A stretch of 64,000 bases of DNA from a bacterium (GTDB lineage Bacteria; Patescibacteriota; Gracilibacteria; JAUYGZ01). The position numbers and the translations under genes are program-made. The notes beneath the pieces were generated by a model, which made no database searches, was not told the origin of the DNA, and saw nothing but the letters and a program-made list of their open reading frames with translations. Position 1 is the first letter of the stretch, and each line of letters opens with the position of its first letter. The stretch covers positions 86,699-150,698 of the forward strand of contig JAUYGZ010000011.1 of assembly GCA_030690415.1 (NCBI GenBank), written 5' to 3'. Positions 43,182-51,853 of this stretch are shown here, piece by piece.

Positions 43182-45272
43182 TCATGGGTTTTTGCCGGCG
43201 ACAATACCAATGGTCAGATCTCGACTCAGACTAATGATCGGCTCCTCAGGGATTTGTTGGAAAATGGTGAAATCCGCCGGAAGCTTGAGCTCAAATTTCA
43301 TTCCAACGCTGACCGAGCCCGGTTGATGAAGGAGCTTGAGCTGATAGTGGTCCACGCTGCTCGTATCAAAGGTCCAGGGCAGAGTATAAAAAAGCTGGGC
43401 TACTTGAGTCTCTCCGGGATTCAATTCACTCATGAAGGACCAGACGGTGTAGCCATCCTGATGACTCGTTCGAATATCCAGCAGGTCTATGCCCTCCGCA
43501 CTGGTCAGGAAGCTTCCATGAGGGACCATGACGCTCATCAGACTTCGATTGGGAGCTGCGCTTATGCTCTTGAGGGTTTGTCGATCCACGTTAAATCCGA
43601 TTTTTTCCACAAGTGTATCGCGATACGAGTCGTCCCAGGTCTGTTTTCGGGTTATCTGAAGCCAGTGATGGATGCTGCCGTCAGACTTAATGGCGGTATG
43701 GAGCTCATGGTCTTCAGTGATCCAACGGTCGTTTGCCAGGTCTTCCGTATTGGTGCTGGAGACGAGGAGGACATCCTCGTGATCAGAGGGGTAGGGGAGG
43801 TCGCCGCTAAAACCCCATCTACTCAGTTTCTCTTGCAGCTTCAGGTCGCTGCTGACGATTAGAATCTGTTTCTCCCGAATCAGTTCCTCCCAGATGGGCC
43901 AGACCTTGAGCAAGAGGTCTGGAGACGAAAAGAGGTCCAGGGTGAGATCCCAGGCAGCCTGAGTTATGGAATTGAGCCCATTCGTATCCCCAAGCGCTCT
44001 GAAAGCAGACCACCTGAGGCTTATATTTTCCATCTGAGCGATTTTTTCGGCGTTCATGGCCTGGTGGAGGTTCTCAGACTCAAAAAGCTTCTCAAAGACG
44101 CTTGTATTCACGAGAACAATCGTATCTACCGAGCTCCGCGCCTCGCGTTGCCAAAACCAGCGAATTTGCTCGGCGGACTGAGTCGCATCAACAAAGGCAT
44201 TGGCGGTAGCCAGGTTCCATTCCGGAGCCATCTTACTGAGTCCGGATGTTTCCGGAGGAGCGAGCTTTACCCTGAGCAGTTCATCATATTCTCCCACCTC
44301 AAAAATCTTTTGAGACAGAATCTGTCCATCATCGAGCAGCAGCTCAATTCCAACCGAAAGGGCTCCACCGGTCGCCCTCTTGCTGTGAGAGTCCTGAAGG
44401 AAGACCAGAATGCGTTGGGGTTCACGATGCCCGAGGATCTCGAGAAAAGGGGAGACTCCGGATTCGAAACTCTTCAGGAAGTTCGTCAGGCTTGCTACCA
44501 GTCCAAAGGACTGATCCAGGAGCTCTTGCTGAGCTTCCGGAAGCCCCTGTGAAAGGTTATTACCCGTCAGGAGGGCCTCATCCCAAGCCTCGAGTGCCTG
44601 TTGTCCTGAACGACTCATCCACTGAAGACGATCGGTGATCGGAGCCGCGGAGGTCCAGCTTTCCAAAAACCTCTGAAAGTCCTGATAACCCTGGCTCAGT
44701 CGTAGTCCTGACTCCACGAGGGCCACTTGGTCGAGACCGATAGTCTTGACCTTTCCCAGAACGGTGACAGGAGAAAAGGGGTCGGGATTCAGCATGAGGC
44801 TTTGGTCTCTGAGCATAGAAAAGGGTAACACCTGATGTCCGCCATCTGCTCCCTGGTACTGCTCGAGAGCGAGTCTCAGATTTCCAAAATTCTGCAGGAT
44901 CTGCTCTTGCAGCGAGTCTCGTCTTGCCTCAGCGAGTGAGTGGGCACTTATGGCATTGAGACTGAGTGCTGAAACGATCAATATGGAGGCAAAGAAGGCT
45001 AAGCCCGTCCGATATGATGGCGGAACTGCCCAGCTTTCACGCTGCCGTAAATACAGAAGCGAGGGGGGGGGGGAAAGCCCCGGAAGGTCCATATAGAGCT
45101 TCTCCAAAGACCCTTCTCTGTTGAGAAGATCCAATTGGTGAAGAGGGGACCGAAGCATTTTGCGATCGATCAACTTCATGCCAAAACGGTGTTTCCAGGA
45201 ATTCAGCCGATGTGTGAGAGGGGATGGCATGCCAGCAAAAAGAATCAATCCTGAGAATATCACAGGTTTCAC
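43182..45272 (-). CDS. DUF4012-family membrane protein
   Basis: This 696-residue protein has one membrane helix (about 88-110) followed by an outside-facing region. The segment PQRILVFLQDSHSKRATGGALSVG matches the DUF4012 signature of QN-E-R-TGGF type, and SELNPGETQVAQLFYTLP near the C-terminus matches its closing part. The role of DUF4012 is not known; it often lies with cell-wall or polysaccharide genes. An 11-C tract (45063-45073 on the plus strand as G) lies in the N-terminal coding region, before the membrane helix. It follows the DUF3048 gene by 8 bases, so the two are probably co-transcribed. Confidence 0.8.
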   Translation of the reverse strand: MKPVIFSGLILFAGMPSPLTHRLNSWKHRFGMKLIDRKMLRSPLHQLDLLNREGSLEKLYMDLPGLSPPPSLLYLRQRESWAVPPSYRTGLAFFASILIVSALSLNAISAHSLAEARRDSLQEQILQNFGNLRLALEQYQGADGGHQVLPFSMLRDQSLMLNPDPFSPVTVLGKVKTIGLDQVALVESGLRLSQGYQDFQRFLESWTSAAPITDRLQWMSRSGQQALEAWDEALLTGNNLSQGLPEAQQELLDQSFGLVASLTNFLKSFESGVSPFLEILGHREPQRILVFLQDSHSKRATGGALSVGIELLLDDGQILSQKIFEVGEYDELLRVKLAPPETSGLSKMAPEWNLATANAFVDATQSAEQIRWFWQREARSSVDTIVLVNTSVFEKLFESENLHQAMNAEKIAQMENISLRWSAFRALGDTNGLNSITQAAWDLTLDLFSSPDLLLKVWPIWEELIREKQILIVSSDLKLQEKLSRWGFSGDLPYPSDHEDVLLVSSTNTEDLANDRWITEDHELHTAIKSDGSIHHWLQITRKQTWDDSYRDTLVEKIGFNVDRQTLKSISAAPNRSLMSVMVPHGSFLTSAEGIDLLDIRTSHQDGYTVWSFMSELNPGETQVAQLFYTLPWTFDTSSVDHYQLKLLHQPGSVSVGMKFELKLPADFTIFQQIPEEPIISLSRDLTIGIVAGKNP
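45063..45073. repeat. Homopolymer of 11 G (C in the coding strand)
   Basis: The tract lies within the first 75 codons of the DUF4012 gene and encodes part of LSPPPSLL. Tracts of this length slip readily, and a one-base change would truncate the protein ahead of its membrane helix. Confidence 0.7.
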
Positions 45273-45280
45273 GACAAGCT

Positions 45281-46480
45281 CTATTCTTCGATCATCAACC
45301 CCTCATCATCCACGATGGCTATCCAGGTTTGTCCCGGAGCGAGACAGAGGGCTTGTCCCGCTTCATTTCGAAACTGAGTTGCTTGGCTTTCTGATGTCTT
45401 CTTCCAGGTGCCGGACCACTTCCGGCCATCTCGATAGTACTGCATGGTGCCACTTCCGATATCAGACATGCTCAGGCGTTCCTTTTCATCACCTGGAATC
45501 AATGTGCTGGGCGCTATTTTGACAATGATGTTTCGAGGCGCGATCTGCAGACCTGCTCCCTGGTCAATATGTGGAGATGGGGAAGTTTTGCCATAATAGC
45601 GCTTATAGGTGCGTGATTCCTCATCGTATCGAAACTGCGCATAGTAGCTGGAGTTCACATCATTCGAAAAATTCAGATCCAGTTGAGACACCGGCAGACC
45701 TCCCTCTGGGGTCTTTTCCTCGAAACACCAGTCATCTCCATTGGCATGGTGAGGCCATTTGAGACTATCAGCATACTCACGGACCATGAGGAGATCAAAG
45801 AAGAGGTTATGAGGCGCATCGTACTTCAGGTCACGGAAGCTATACGAATGACCGGAGATCTGAATATCAGCGTCCGCTTCATCCAGATTAAGGAGACGAT
45901 CTGATCCCCAGAGCTTCTCCAGCGAGGAAGGAGATCCTCCGGCGTGGACATAGACACCTCCATGAGCTTCCGCGAAGTCGACAAAATAATCTCTTGCCGA
46001 GCGGACAGGGCCGACACGGTCCAGTTCCTGATACGGAAAGACGAGCATGAGCCGGGTGATACCTCCTTCCACAAGAGCCTCATAGACCACCGAAGCAGCA
46101 CGAATCCCGGTATGTTGAGGCCTCGCCGTGACAAAATTATCGATCATCACCGAGACGACCGATTCACTGTACTCCGGGTCGATAGGGAGACCATCGAAGT
46201 GTGATGTGAGTAGGGGAGGCATATCGTTTTCCTCACCTCTGAGGAGCTTTTGCCAGAATGAGAGCCGGTCAAAAGCCGCCTTATCGGCCTCAACTCTCTG
46301 TCGAAGGCTTCCGGAAGGATCCGTTTCAGCACCCAGGGACGAAGAGATGACGAGAACAAGATTTCCCACGAATAATATCGCCACGAAAGCCCAAATGATC
46401 GAAACCCATCGAATACGATTTTTTGGAGTTTGTGGGGAGGGGGACTCATCGAGATGTTCCTGGATCGGAATGTCTTCCAT
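45281..46480 (-). CDS. DUF3048-family membrane-anchored protein (YerB-like)
   Basis: The protein has 399 residues from the ATG at 46480; a GTG four codons upstream is possible. An N-terminal membrane helix (about 24-46) precedes the DUF3048 domain, which shows VSVMIDNFVTARPQHTGIRAASVVYEALVEGG broken into the expected blocks, then LDRVGPVRSARDYFVDFAEAHGG. The C-terminal half matches the second DUF3048 part. YerB of Bacillus is a lipoprotein of uncertain role. Here the anchor is a membrane helix rather than a lipobox. It precedes the DUF4012 gene by 8 bases. Confidence 0.85.
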   Translation of the reverse strand: MEDIPIQEHLDESPSPQTPKNRIRWVSIIWAFVAILFVGNLVLVISSSLGAETDPSGSLRQRVEADKAAFDRLSFWQKLLRGEENDMPPLLTSHFDGLPIDPEYSESVVSVMIDNFVTARPQHTGIRAASVVYEALVEGGITRLMLVFPYQELDRVGPVRSARDYFVDFAEAHGGVYVHAGGSPSSLEKLWGSDRLLNLDEADADIQISGHSYSFRDLKYDAPHNLFFDLLMVREYADSLKWPHHANGDDWCFEEKTPEGGLPVSQLDLNFSNDVNSSYYAQFRYDEESRTYKRYYGKTSPSPHIDQGAGLQIAPRNIIVKIAPSTLIPGDEKERLSMSDIGSGTMQYYRDGRKWSGTWKKTSESQATQFRNEAGQALCLAPGQTWIAIVDDEGLMIEE

Positions 46481-46566
46481 AGCGCGAGTCACAAAAAAAC
46501 CATGCTGATCAATCGAAACGGATCAGCATATTCCAAAATACGATACCCAAATCATATGTTCAACTA

Positions 46567-47217
46567 TTACTCCTCGCCTTTTTTCTCAGCACCCTTCTCT
46601 TCACCTTCAGGAGTTTCAGTAGCCGCGACACCGGCAGCAGGAGTCTCTTCGAAGACCTCCTCAACGACCTTCAGTTCCATTGCTGAGACAACAGGTTCAT
46701 CTGCGTGGTCAAGAATTTCAATTCCCTTTGGAACGACAATATCTTCAATACGGATGATGTCTCCCACCTCCACAAGGGGGCTAATATCCACCTCGATACT
46801 GTGAACCAGGTCTCCGGGGAGACAGGTGACTTCCACTTCGTGCTTGTTGATATTCAGAAGAGCACCCTGTTTGACGGCTTCCGAAGCTCCAACAAACTCG
46901 AGGGCAATATGAGTCGTGACCTTTTTGTCCATGCGAACAGCGTAAAAATCAACGTGGACAATGTCATCCGTCACGGGATGGTACTGGACATCGTGGACCA
47001 GGACGGGGACGGCTTTGGCTCCTTTCACATCCAGGGAGACGATAGTGCTGTAGGTGGCCTTTTCAAAAGCTCGTCGAAAGGTCTGATAGTCCATCTGGAG
47101 ATGCAGGTTTTCAAAACCCTGTCCGTAGACGACGGCTGGAATAAGCTTTTTTCGACGCAGGTCTCTGGCTCTCAAATCTGTTGGGCGAGACTGTGCGGTA
47201 AGGGCAATGTTATCCAT
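46567..47217 (-). CDS. rplY: Ribosomal protein bL25 (Ctc form)
   Basis: This 216-residue protein is the long, two-domain CTC form of bL25. The N-terminal half binds 5S rRNA (RPTDLRARDLRRKKLIPAVVYGQG) and the beta C-terminal domain follows (about 95-185: HVDFYAVRMDKKVTTHIALEF). The last 35 residues are an acidic Glu/Ala-rich tail. The ATG at 47217 fits the family start; the frame runs further upstream to 47307 without homology. AT-rich DNA and heptamer-like bases (ttcctac, cttcctc) precede the start. Confidence 0.95.
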   Translation of the reverse strand: MDNIALTAQSRPTDLRARDLRRKKLIPAVVYGQGFENLHLQMDYQTFRRAFEKATYSTIVSLDVKGAKAVPVLVHDVQYHPVTDDIVHVDFYAVRMDKKVTTHIALEFVGASEAVKQGALLNINKHEVEVTCLPGDLVHSIEVDISPLVEVGDIIRIEDIVVPKGIEILDHADEPVVSAMELKVVEEVFEETPAAGVAATETPEGEEKGAEKKGEE

Positions 47218-47351
47218 GATCTTGAGGAATGAGGAAGGTAGGAAATAGCTTGTAGTGAGAAAAATATCTTTTTCTTCTTTACAAGAGCAAACGGTAATGT
47301 AATGCACTCCGAATCACTGGTCAACCCCCACTTCGCAATCTGCACACTATC

Positions 47352-47383
47352 TCCTACTTTCCTATCTTCCTACCTTCCTTCTT
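47352..47383. repeat. Heptamer-type repeat between the TPR gene and rplY
   Basis: CCTACTT, TCCTATC, TTCCTAC and CTTCCTT follow each other in 7-base steps, ending at the stop codon of the TPR gene. Confidence 0.6.
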
Positions 47384-48186
47384 CAAGCCAGCTCCTTCAG
47401 GTCTCTCAAAACTTCTCCCAGCATAGTCTTGGCCTGCTGGTTGTAGGGCTCATAATCCAGGATTTTGTGGAGGTATTCTCGGGCTGTGATGGGATTAGTA
47501 TTGTGCAGACAAACTTCCACGATAATAAACATGAGCTGAATATCCCTCACGTTCAGCCGATGTGCCTGCATGTAGTAGGCCAGGGCGCTGGAAAAATCCT
47601 TTCGGGTAGAGTACAGGTGGCCTAGGTTCACCGAGTGGAGAGGATTATTCTTATCCAATCTTAGAGCCTCCTCGTAACACTGCGTAGCAGCCTGAAACTG
47701 CTGGCGATTGTAATATGATCTGGCGAGATTGGAGTAGTAGGTAGGATCAAAGGGATAGAGCTCGATGAGACGTTTGTAAATCAATTCGGCTTTTTTGTTT
47801 TGTCCCGAATTCAAATACAGCTTAGCCAGGAGTTCATTTGCCTTTCGGTGATTCGGATCGAGTGAAATAATCTGGATGAGAGTCTGAAGGGCAACTTCCT
47901 CGTCTCCGGCCATAAGGTCATGATCGACTTTTTTCATGAGTTCGTTGATGGCACCCAGATTCCTCAGGGCTTTGTGTTTTTGCTCTGATGACCGTTTAAG
48001 TTCTTCAATCGCCCTTTCCTTCATTCTCTTACTCTTTTTATGAGCCCTGTCTTCCTTTTTCTGTTCCTGAGCCAGTTCTCTTTGGAGCAAAAGGGTTTTC
48101 TTCACCATTCGAAAACGGCGACTGATCACGAAGACCAGAGATCCAAGGGAGCCAAGGAGGAGGGAGACGGGGAGGAGTACGGGCAT
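47383..48186 (-). CDS. Membrane-anchored TPR protein
   Basis: This 267-residue protein (ATG at 48186) has an N-terminal membrane helix (about 4-24), a basic coiled-coil stretch (about 30-85) and about four tetratricopeptide repeats (about 95-265). Examples are AELIYKRLIELYPFDPTYYSNLARSYYNR and YEEALRLDKNNPLHSVNLGHLY, here in shortened form. TPRs bind partner proteins. The orientation places the repeats in the cytosol or outside depending on the anchor. I cannot name a partner. It follows serS on the minus strand, 85 bases on. Confidence 0.8.
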   Translation of the reverse strand: MPVLLPVSLLLGSLGSLVFVISRRFRMVKKTLLLQRELAQEQKKEDRAHKKSKRMKERAIEELKRSSEQKHKALRNLGAINELMKKVDHDLMAGDEEVALQTLIQIISLDPNHRKANELLAKLYLNSGQNKKAELIYKRLIELYPFDPTYYSNLARSYYNRQQFQAATQCYEEALRLDKNNPLHSVNLGHLYSTRKDFSSALAYYMQAHRLNVRDIQLMFIIVEVCLHNTNPITAREYLHKILDYEPYNQQAKTMLGEVLRDLKELA

Positions 48187-48271
48187 AAAAATGCTCAAGA
48201 GCAGCAGTATTTATACTGGTGAACGGGGAGGAAAGCAAGCGAAGAGCACGTGACTCCTCGCAATGACACAT

Positions 48272-49582
48272 TTATTTCTCTTTCGTCACAATTTTACCCT
48301 TCCCCCCCATATACGGCCTCAGCACTTCGGGTATTTCCACGGACCCATCTTTCTGCTGGTAGATCTCCAGAAGGGGGATCAAAATTCTTGGGGAAGCGAT
48401 GCAGGTATTGTTGAGCGTGTGGCAAAAGGACTTGTTCCCCTCCGCGTCGCGGTACCTCAGATTCAGCCGACGTGCCTGAAATTCATGAAAAGTCGAACAA
48501 CTGTGCGTTTCGCCATAGTTTTTCCGGCTCGGCATCCAGGTCTCGATGTCATTCTTGTAGATCTGCCCTTGCCCCATGTCTCCGGTACAGACATCGACGA
48601 CTCGATAGGGGAGCTTGAAGTCCTGCAGGACCTCCTCCGCATTCGCCAGGATCAGGGCGTGAAGCCGAGTGCTCTCTTCCGGATCATTTTTGCAGATGAC
48701 CACTTGCTCCACCTTCTGAAACTGGTGAATCCTATACAGACCCTGAGTGTCTTTTCCATAGGTCCCCGCCTCGCGTCGAAAACAATTCGAAATACCGGCA
48801 TAGAGGAGGGGGAGTTGTTTTTCTTCCAGGATTTCTCCCTGATGATATGAGGCTACTGAGACTTCGCTGGTTCCGACCAGATACAATCCATCATCTTCCG
48901 GAGCTGCTTCTCTTTCCGCTTTTGATCCGACCGCATAGGCCTGTTCTTCTCCTCCTGGAAAGTACCCCGTTGCCATCATGGCTTCATACTGGACCAATAC
49001 AGGAGGGATAAAAGCCGTAAATCCTTTCGCTACGAGCTTATCCAGGGTGTACTTCAGCACAGCCATTTCGAGGAGGGCTCCTTCATTTTTCAAAAAATAA
49101 AATCGGGATCCGGAGATTTTCACGCCCCTGGGAATATCAATGATATCCAGATCTTCTCCGAGTTGAACATGGTCTTTCGGCTCAAAATCAAAGGTGGGGA
49201 GATTTCCCCAGGTCCGGATCTCGACATTATCCTGATCATCTTTTCCGACCGGGACGCGATCCAGGGCGGGGGAGGGGATCTGGAGCATGAGCTTCTGAAA
49301 TCGCTCCTCCAGTCCTTTCAGCTCCTGTTCTTGTTGTTTGAAATCTTCTTTTGAACCCTGCATCGCTGCGATAGCCTTTTCTCTTTCGGCCCCTTCGAGC
49401 TGTGAGATCTTTTTGGCAGTGGCATTTTGTTCCGCTCGCTGATCCTCCACAGTGGTTTTCAGCTCCCTGAGAGAGGTGTCAATCGTGAGCAGTTCATCGA
49501 TGATATCAGGACGGATACCCTTGTCTACGGCCCCCTTCTTAATGAGGTCCACGTGCTCCCGAATATAACGAATATCGAGCAT
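48272..49582 (-). CDS. serS: Seryl-tRNA synthetase
   Basis: The 436-residue class II enzyme begins with the long coiled-coil arm that contacts tRNA-Ser (about 27-110). Motif 2 is seen in NCFRREAGTYGKDTQGLYRIHQF and motif 3 in HTLNNTCIASPRILIPLLE, with the serine-binding region TSEVSVASYH before them. It charges tRNA-Ser and tRNA-Sec. The length is normal. The start ATG at 49582 gives the standard MLDIRYIREH opening. It is divergent from rpsP. Confidence 0.97.
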   Translation of the reverse strand: MLDIRYIREHVDLIKKGAVDKGIRPDIIDELLTIDTSLRELKTTVEDQRAEQNATAKKISQLEGAEREKAIAAMQGSKEDFKQQEQELKGLEERFQKLMLQIPSPALDRVPVGKDDQDNVEIRTWGNLPTFDFEPKDHVQLGEDLDIIDIPRGVKISGSRFYFLKNEGALLEMAVLKYTLDKLVAKGFTAFIPPVLVQYEAMMATGYFPGGEEQAYAVGSKAEREAAPEDDGLYLVGTSEVSVASYHQGEILEEKQLPLLYAGISNCFRREAGTYGKDTQGLYRIHQFQKVEQVVICKNDPEESTRLHALILANAEEVLQDFKLPYRVVDVCTGDMGQGQIYKNDIETWMPSRKNYGETHSCSTFHEFQARRLNLRYRDAEGNKSFCHTLNNTCIASPRILIPLLEIYQQKDGSVEIPEVLRPYMGGKGKIVTKEK

Positions 49583-49733
49583 AATTCACAATAATTAGAG
49601 TGCGTCGAATATGCCCTAGTTTTCGTTTGTTTTCAACGTTTTCAAAAGAAAGGGGGCTTTGAGACTTCTAAGTGAGGAAAGGAGTCTCCCAAAGCTTGCG
49701 ACAATCACAACGCTCCAAAACTCACATGAGCTC

Positions 49734-49762
49734 TTGACAAAAAAAGAATCGGCACTTACATT
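49734..49762 (+). promoter_or_regulatory. Promoter of rpsP-khpA
   Basis: TTGACA (49734-49739) and TACATT (49757-49762) are 17 bases apart, about 68 bases before the rpsP ATG. Confidence 0.6.
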
Positions 49763-49789
49763 TTACAAGCTCTTGAGACGAACTTCTGA

Positions 49790-49825
49790 TCGTCCTTACA
49801 GTCTTTATCGTTCTTATCGTCTTTC
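49790..49825. repeat. 9-bp tandem repeat (TCGTCCTTA) in the rpsP leader
   Basis: TCGTCCTTA, CAGTCTTTA, TCGTTCTTA and TCGTCTTTC follow in 9-base steps and end four bases before the ATG at 49830. The leader has no Shine-Dalgarno sequence. Confidence 0.65.
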
Positions 49826-49829
49826 CCTT

Positions 49830-50315
49830 ATGCTTCGAATCCGATTGAGCCGAATAGGCAAAACGAATTATCCTCATTATTCCGTCGTCGTTACTGAAAA
49901 GACCAACCCTGCAATCGACGGGAATTTTTTGGAAAAACTGGGAACCTATTCTCCAGTTGGTCCAACTCCGTCTTTCAGCGTTGACCTCGATCGATCCAGA
50001 CACTGGATTTCGAAAGGAGCTCGCCCAACGGATACGGTTGCCCGCCTTTTGCAGAAGCAAGGTCTGGAGGGTATGGATCGCTTTGTTGATTTCAAAAAGC
50101 AGTACCAGATCCAGAATGAAAAGACACGAGCCGCTGCTGCGGCAGCCGCAGAGGCCGCTGCAAAGCCGGCAGCAGCACCAGCTCCCGAGTCCGCACCTGA
50201 ACCGGAAGCCCAGGCAGAGCAGGCTCCTGAAGTTATTCAGCAAGAAGAAAAGTCTGAAGAACCGCCAGAGCCCGCTACGCCAGAATCCGCTACGGAAGAA
50301 GTAGTTTCTTCCTAA
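49830..50315 (+). CDS. rpsP: Ribosomal protein bS16 with extended acidic tail
   Basis: The S16 core fills the first 95 residues (MLRIRLSRIGKTNYPHYSVVV, then SPVGPTPSFSVDLDRSRHWISKGARPTDTV). It is followed by about 65 residues of Ala/Pro/Glu-rich sequence that the usual 80-90-residue S16 lacks. The start is the ATG at 49830; the upstream open frame (from 49659) contains the promoter and repeat and is not coding. S16 binds 16S rRNA early in 30S assembly. It lies before khpA, as in the common rpsP-khpA-rimM-trmD order, although rimM and trmD are not adjacent here. Confidence 0.95.
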   Translation: MLRIRLSRIGKTNYPHYSVVVTEKTNPAIDGNFLEKLGTYSPVGPTPSFSVDLDRSRHWISKGARPTDTVARLLQKQGLEGMDRFVDFKKQYQIQNEKTRAAAAAAAEAAAKPAAAPAPESAPEPEAQAEQAPEVIQQEEKSEEPPEPATPESATEEVVSS

Positions 50316-50333
50316 ATCCTCCGAACCCCGATC

Positions 50334-50440
50334 TCCCACCTCCCACCTCCCACCTCCCACCTACCACCTCCCACCTCCCACCTACCACCTACCACCTACC
50401 ACCTACCACCTACCACCTACCACCTACCACCTACCACCTA
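50334..50440. repeat. Long heptamer array (CCCACCT then ACCACCT) between rpsP and khpA
   Basis: About fifteen 7-base units run from TCCCACC to TACCACC. The unit drifts from CCCACCT to ACCACCT across the array. It ends 12 bases before the khpA start. Confidence 0.9.
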
Positions 50441-50452
50441 ACTTTCACTACT

Positions 50453-50839
50453 ATGTCAGATATCACTCCAGAAGTTCAGTTTCTTGAACAAGTTGTGAAG
50501 CTTATTGTTGTCAATGCGGATGCCGTTGAGATTTCCCGCACGGTTGATGATCTGGGAGTCCTTATTACCCTGAAGGTCGATAAGGAAGATATGGGTCGAA
50601 TCATCGGTAAGGATGGTCAGACCGCCAAGGCTCTCCGAACCCTTCTCCGAGCTATCGGATCACGACACGAGCAACGCATCAATATGAAAATCCTCGAACC
50701 GGAAGGGGAAGAATTCTCTGGAGGCGCGGAGTCTTCAATGCGATCTAAAACACTTGCGGATCAATCTCTGCCGGATCAGAAACCGGCTACTCCAAAAGGG
50801 ACTCATGATTCCATGATGGATGACGGGATTGATCTGTAA
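50453..50839 (+). CDS. khpA: KH-domain RNA-binding protein KhpA
   Basis: This 128-residue protein has the single KH domain of KhpA (YlqC): FLEQVVKLIVVNADAVEISR, then GRIIGKDGQTAKALRTLLRAIG with the GKDG loop. The last 40 residues are a low-complexity tail not seen in the short forms of about 80 residues. KhpA, with KhpB, binds small RNAs and affects cell division in Gram-positive bacteria. It follows rpsP as in most genomes. The start ATG directly follows the heptamer array. Confidence 0.93.
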   Translation: MSDITPEVQFLEQVVKLIVVNADAVEISRTVDDLGVLITLKVDKEDMGRIIGKDGQTAKALRTLLRAIGSRHEQRINMKILEPEGEEFSGGAESSMRSKTLADQSLPDQKPATPKGTHDSMMDDGIDL

Positions 50840-50846
50840 GACCCCC

Positions 50847-50866
50847 GAACCCCTTACAAGGGGTTC
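50847..50866. terminator. 20-bp palindrome after khpA
   Basis: GAACCCCTT (50847-50855) and AAGGGGTTC (50858-50866) pair perfectly around AC. The downstream bases are C/T-rich rather than a T-run. It may be a terminator or a dispersed palindrome. Confidence 0.45.
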
Positions 50867-50988
50867 TTCCCACCTCTCCTACAATGACATCGAATCCTGT
50901 CTAGCCTTTTTCATGAAAACCACCAGAAAGGTCTGTCTCTAAAGGAATAAGAGGGGTAAAATCGCCTTTGAAATTTGAATTTTGACTC

Positions 50989-51405
50989 ATGTTGACACTG
51001 CTTTTCGGTCTTAGTCCTAAAGCCACCCAGATGGCACAGTTCACCTCGGGTGTTTTGCCTACTATAGAGGGCTATGAGCCGGTTAGCGTCATCAAAGAGG
51101 CGATTGCCTGGGCGATCATTTTTGCGGCCATACTCTGTATTATCTTTATCTTCATAGGAGGGATTTCTTTCATCCTCTCAGGTGGGCAGGACGAAAAGAT
51201 CAAAAGTGCCGTCGGTACCATTCGCTATGCCATCATTGGACTGGTCGTCGTCATTCTTTCCGTCACCATGGTCAATATCGTTACCTTTGTCTTCAAGGTA
51301 CCCTTCGATTTCGTCGACTATCGTGAGATCCTCGATAAGGTGAAGAGCCTGAGTCAGATCTTCAGTCAGGGAGGTGGCACAGGGAGTGGGGGAGATGGGT
51401 TTTAG
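50989..51405 (+). CDS. TrbC/VirB2-like pilin or small membrane protein
   Basis: This 138-residue protein has two membrane helices (about 36-60 and 75-100) joined by the short basic loop SGGQDEKIKSAVGTIR, then an amphipathic tail and a Gly/Ser-rich end. The two-helix hairpin with GGISFILSGGQDEK is typical of the T4SS-pilin-like proteins common in Candidate Phyla bacteria. No signal peptide is obvious; in this group the N-terminus often serves that role. No other conjugation gene lies nearby, so it could work alone in surface contact or in uptake of DNA. The family assignment is likely; the role is open. Confidence 0.7.
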   Translation: MLTLLFGLSPKATQMAQFTSGVLPTIEGYEPVSVIKEAIAWAIIFAAILCIIFIFIGGISFILSGGQDEKIKSAVGTIRYAIIGLVVVILSVTMVNIVTFVFKVPFDFVDYREILDKVKSLSQIFSQGGGTGSGGDGF

Positions 51406-51503
51406 ATAAACCAATAGAACCCAAAAATGTCAAAAGAAACCTGAAACAAAACCAGTCCCTGCTTCGTTCTAATTATGGCCGGAGGAAACCGTTTAACATC
51501 CAA

Positions 51504-51547
51504 CCGTAGGCAAGGATCGATATCCTTGCCGATATCCTTGCCTACGG
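51504..51547. repeat. Inverted repeat with 14-bp perfect arms
   Basis: CCGTAGGCAAGGAT (51504-51517) and ATCCTTGCCTACGG (51534-51547) flank a 16-base loop that itself repeats ATATCCTTGCC. It could be a dispersed palindromic element. Confidence 0.6.
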
Positions 51548-51814
51548 TGGGGCGTTGAGCCCTTGTGCACCTTGAAATCTCGGAGATCTACACTGACTTA
51601 TGAGGGCCAAGATGGCTATCAACTTATAAGCAGGTCTATCTGCCAGCAGTTCTATGTAGTCGTTTCTGCTGGAGAAAAAGCTTTGGAGAAAGGGTTCTTC
51701 TCATCTCTTCCTCAAGGCCCATAAACCGAAATGGTTTGTGGACAAAAAGCAATCTACAGAGAAGTACTTCTTTTGTTTCTGAGAATGAAAATGACTTTCC
51801 TTCATGTGGAAATT

Positions 51815-51835
51815 GTTCATTTTTCATTCTTCATT
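51815..51835. repeat. Heptamer-type repeat (TTCATT) before the S-layer start
   Basis: GTTCATT, TTTCATT and CTTCATT follow in 7-base steps and end 18 bases before the ATG at 51854. Confidence 0.55.
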
Positions 51836-51853
51836 TTTAATACTTACAAGCCT

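Larger units (their letters stand above)
51406..51853 (+). promoter_or_regulatory. Leader region of the S-layer gene
   Basis: This 448-base stretch has no gene. It holds a perfect 14-bp inverted repeat (51504-51547), a CCAGCAG/CTGCTGG stem (51643-51649 with 51666-51672) and a heptamer-type array (51815-51835). A clear promoter could not be singled out. Long structured leaders stabilise mRNA of other S-layer genes, so the same is plausible here. Confidence 0.4.

Noticed and set aside
43131..43862. Plus-strand frame of 243 residues
   Set aside because: It is antisense to the DUF4012 gene, which has recognisable domain motifs.
49659..49829. N-terminal extension of ribosomal protein S16
   Set aside because: The stretch contains the promoter and the 9-bp repeat, and the family start is the ATG at 49830.
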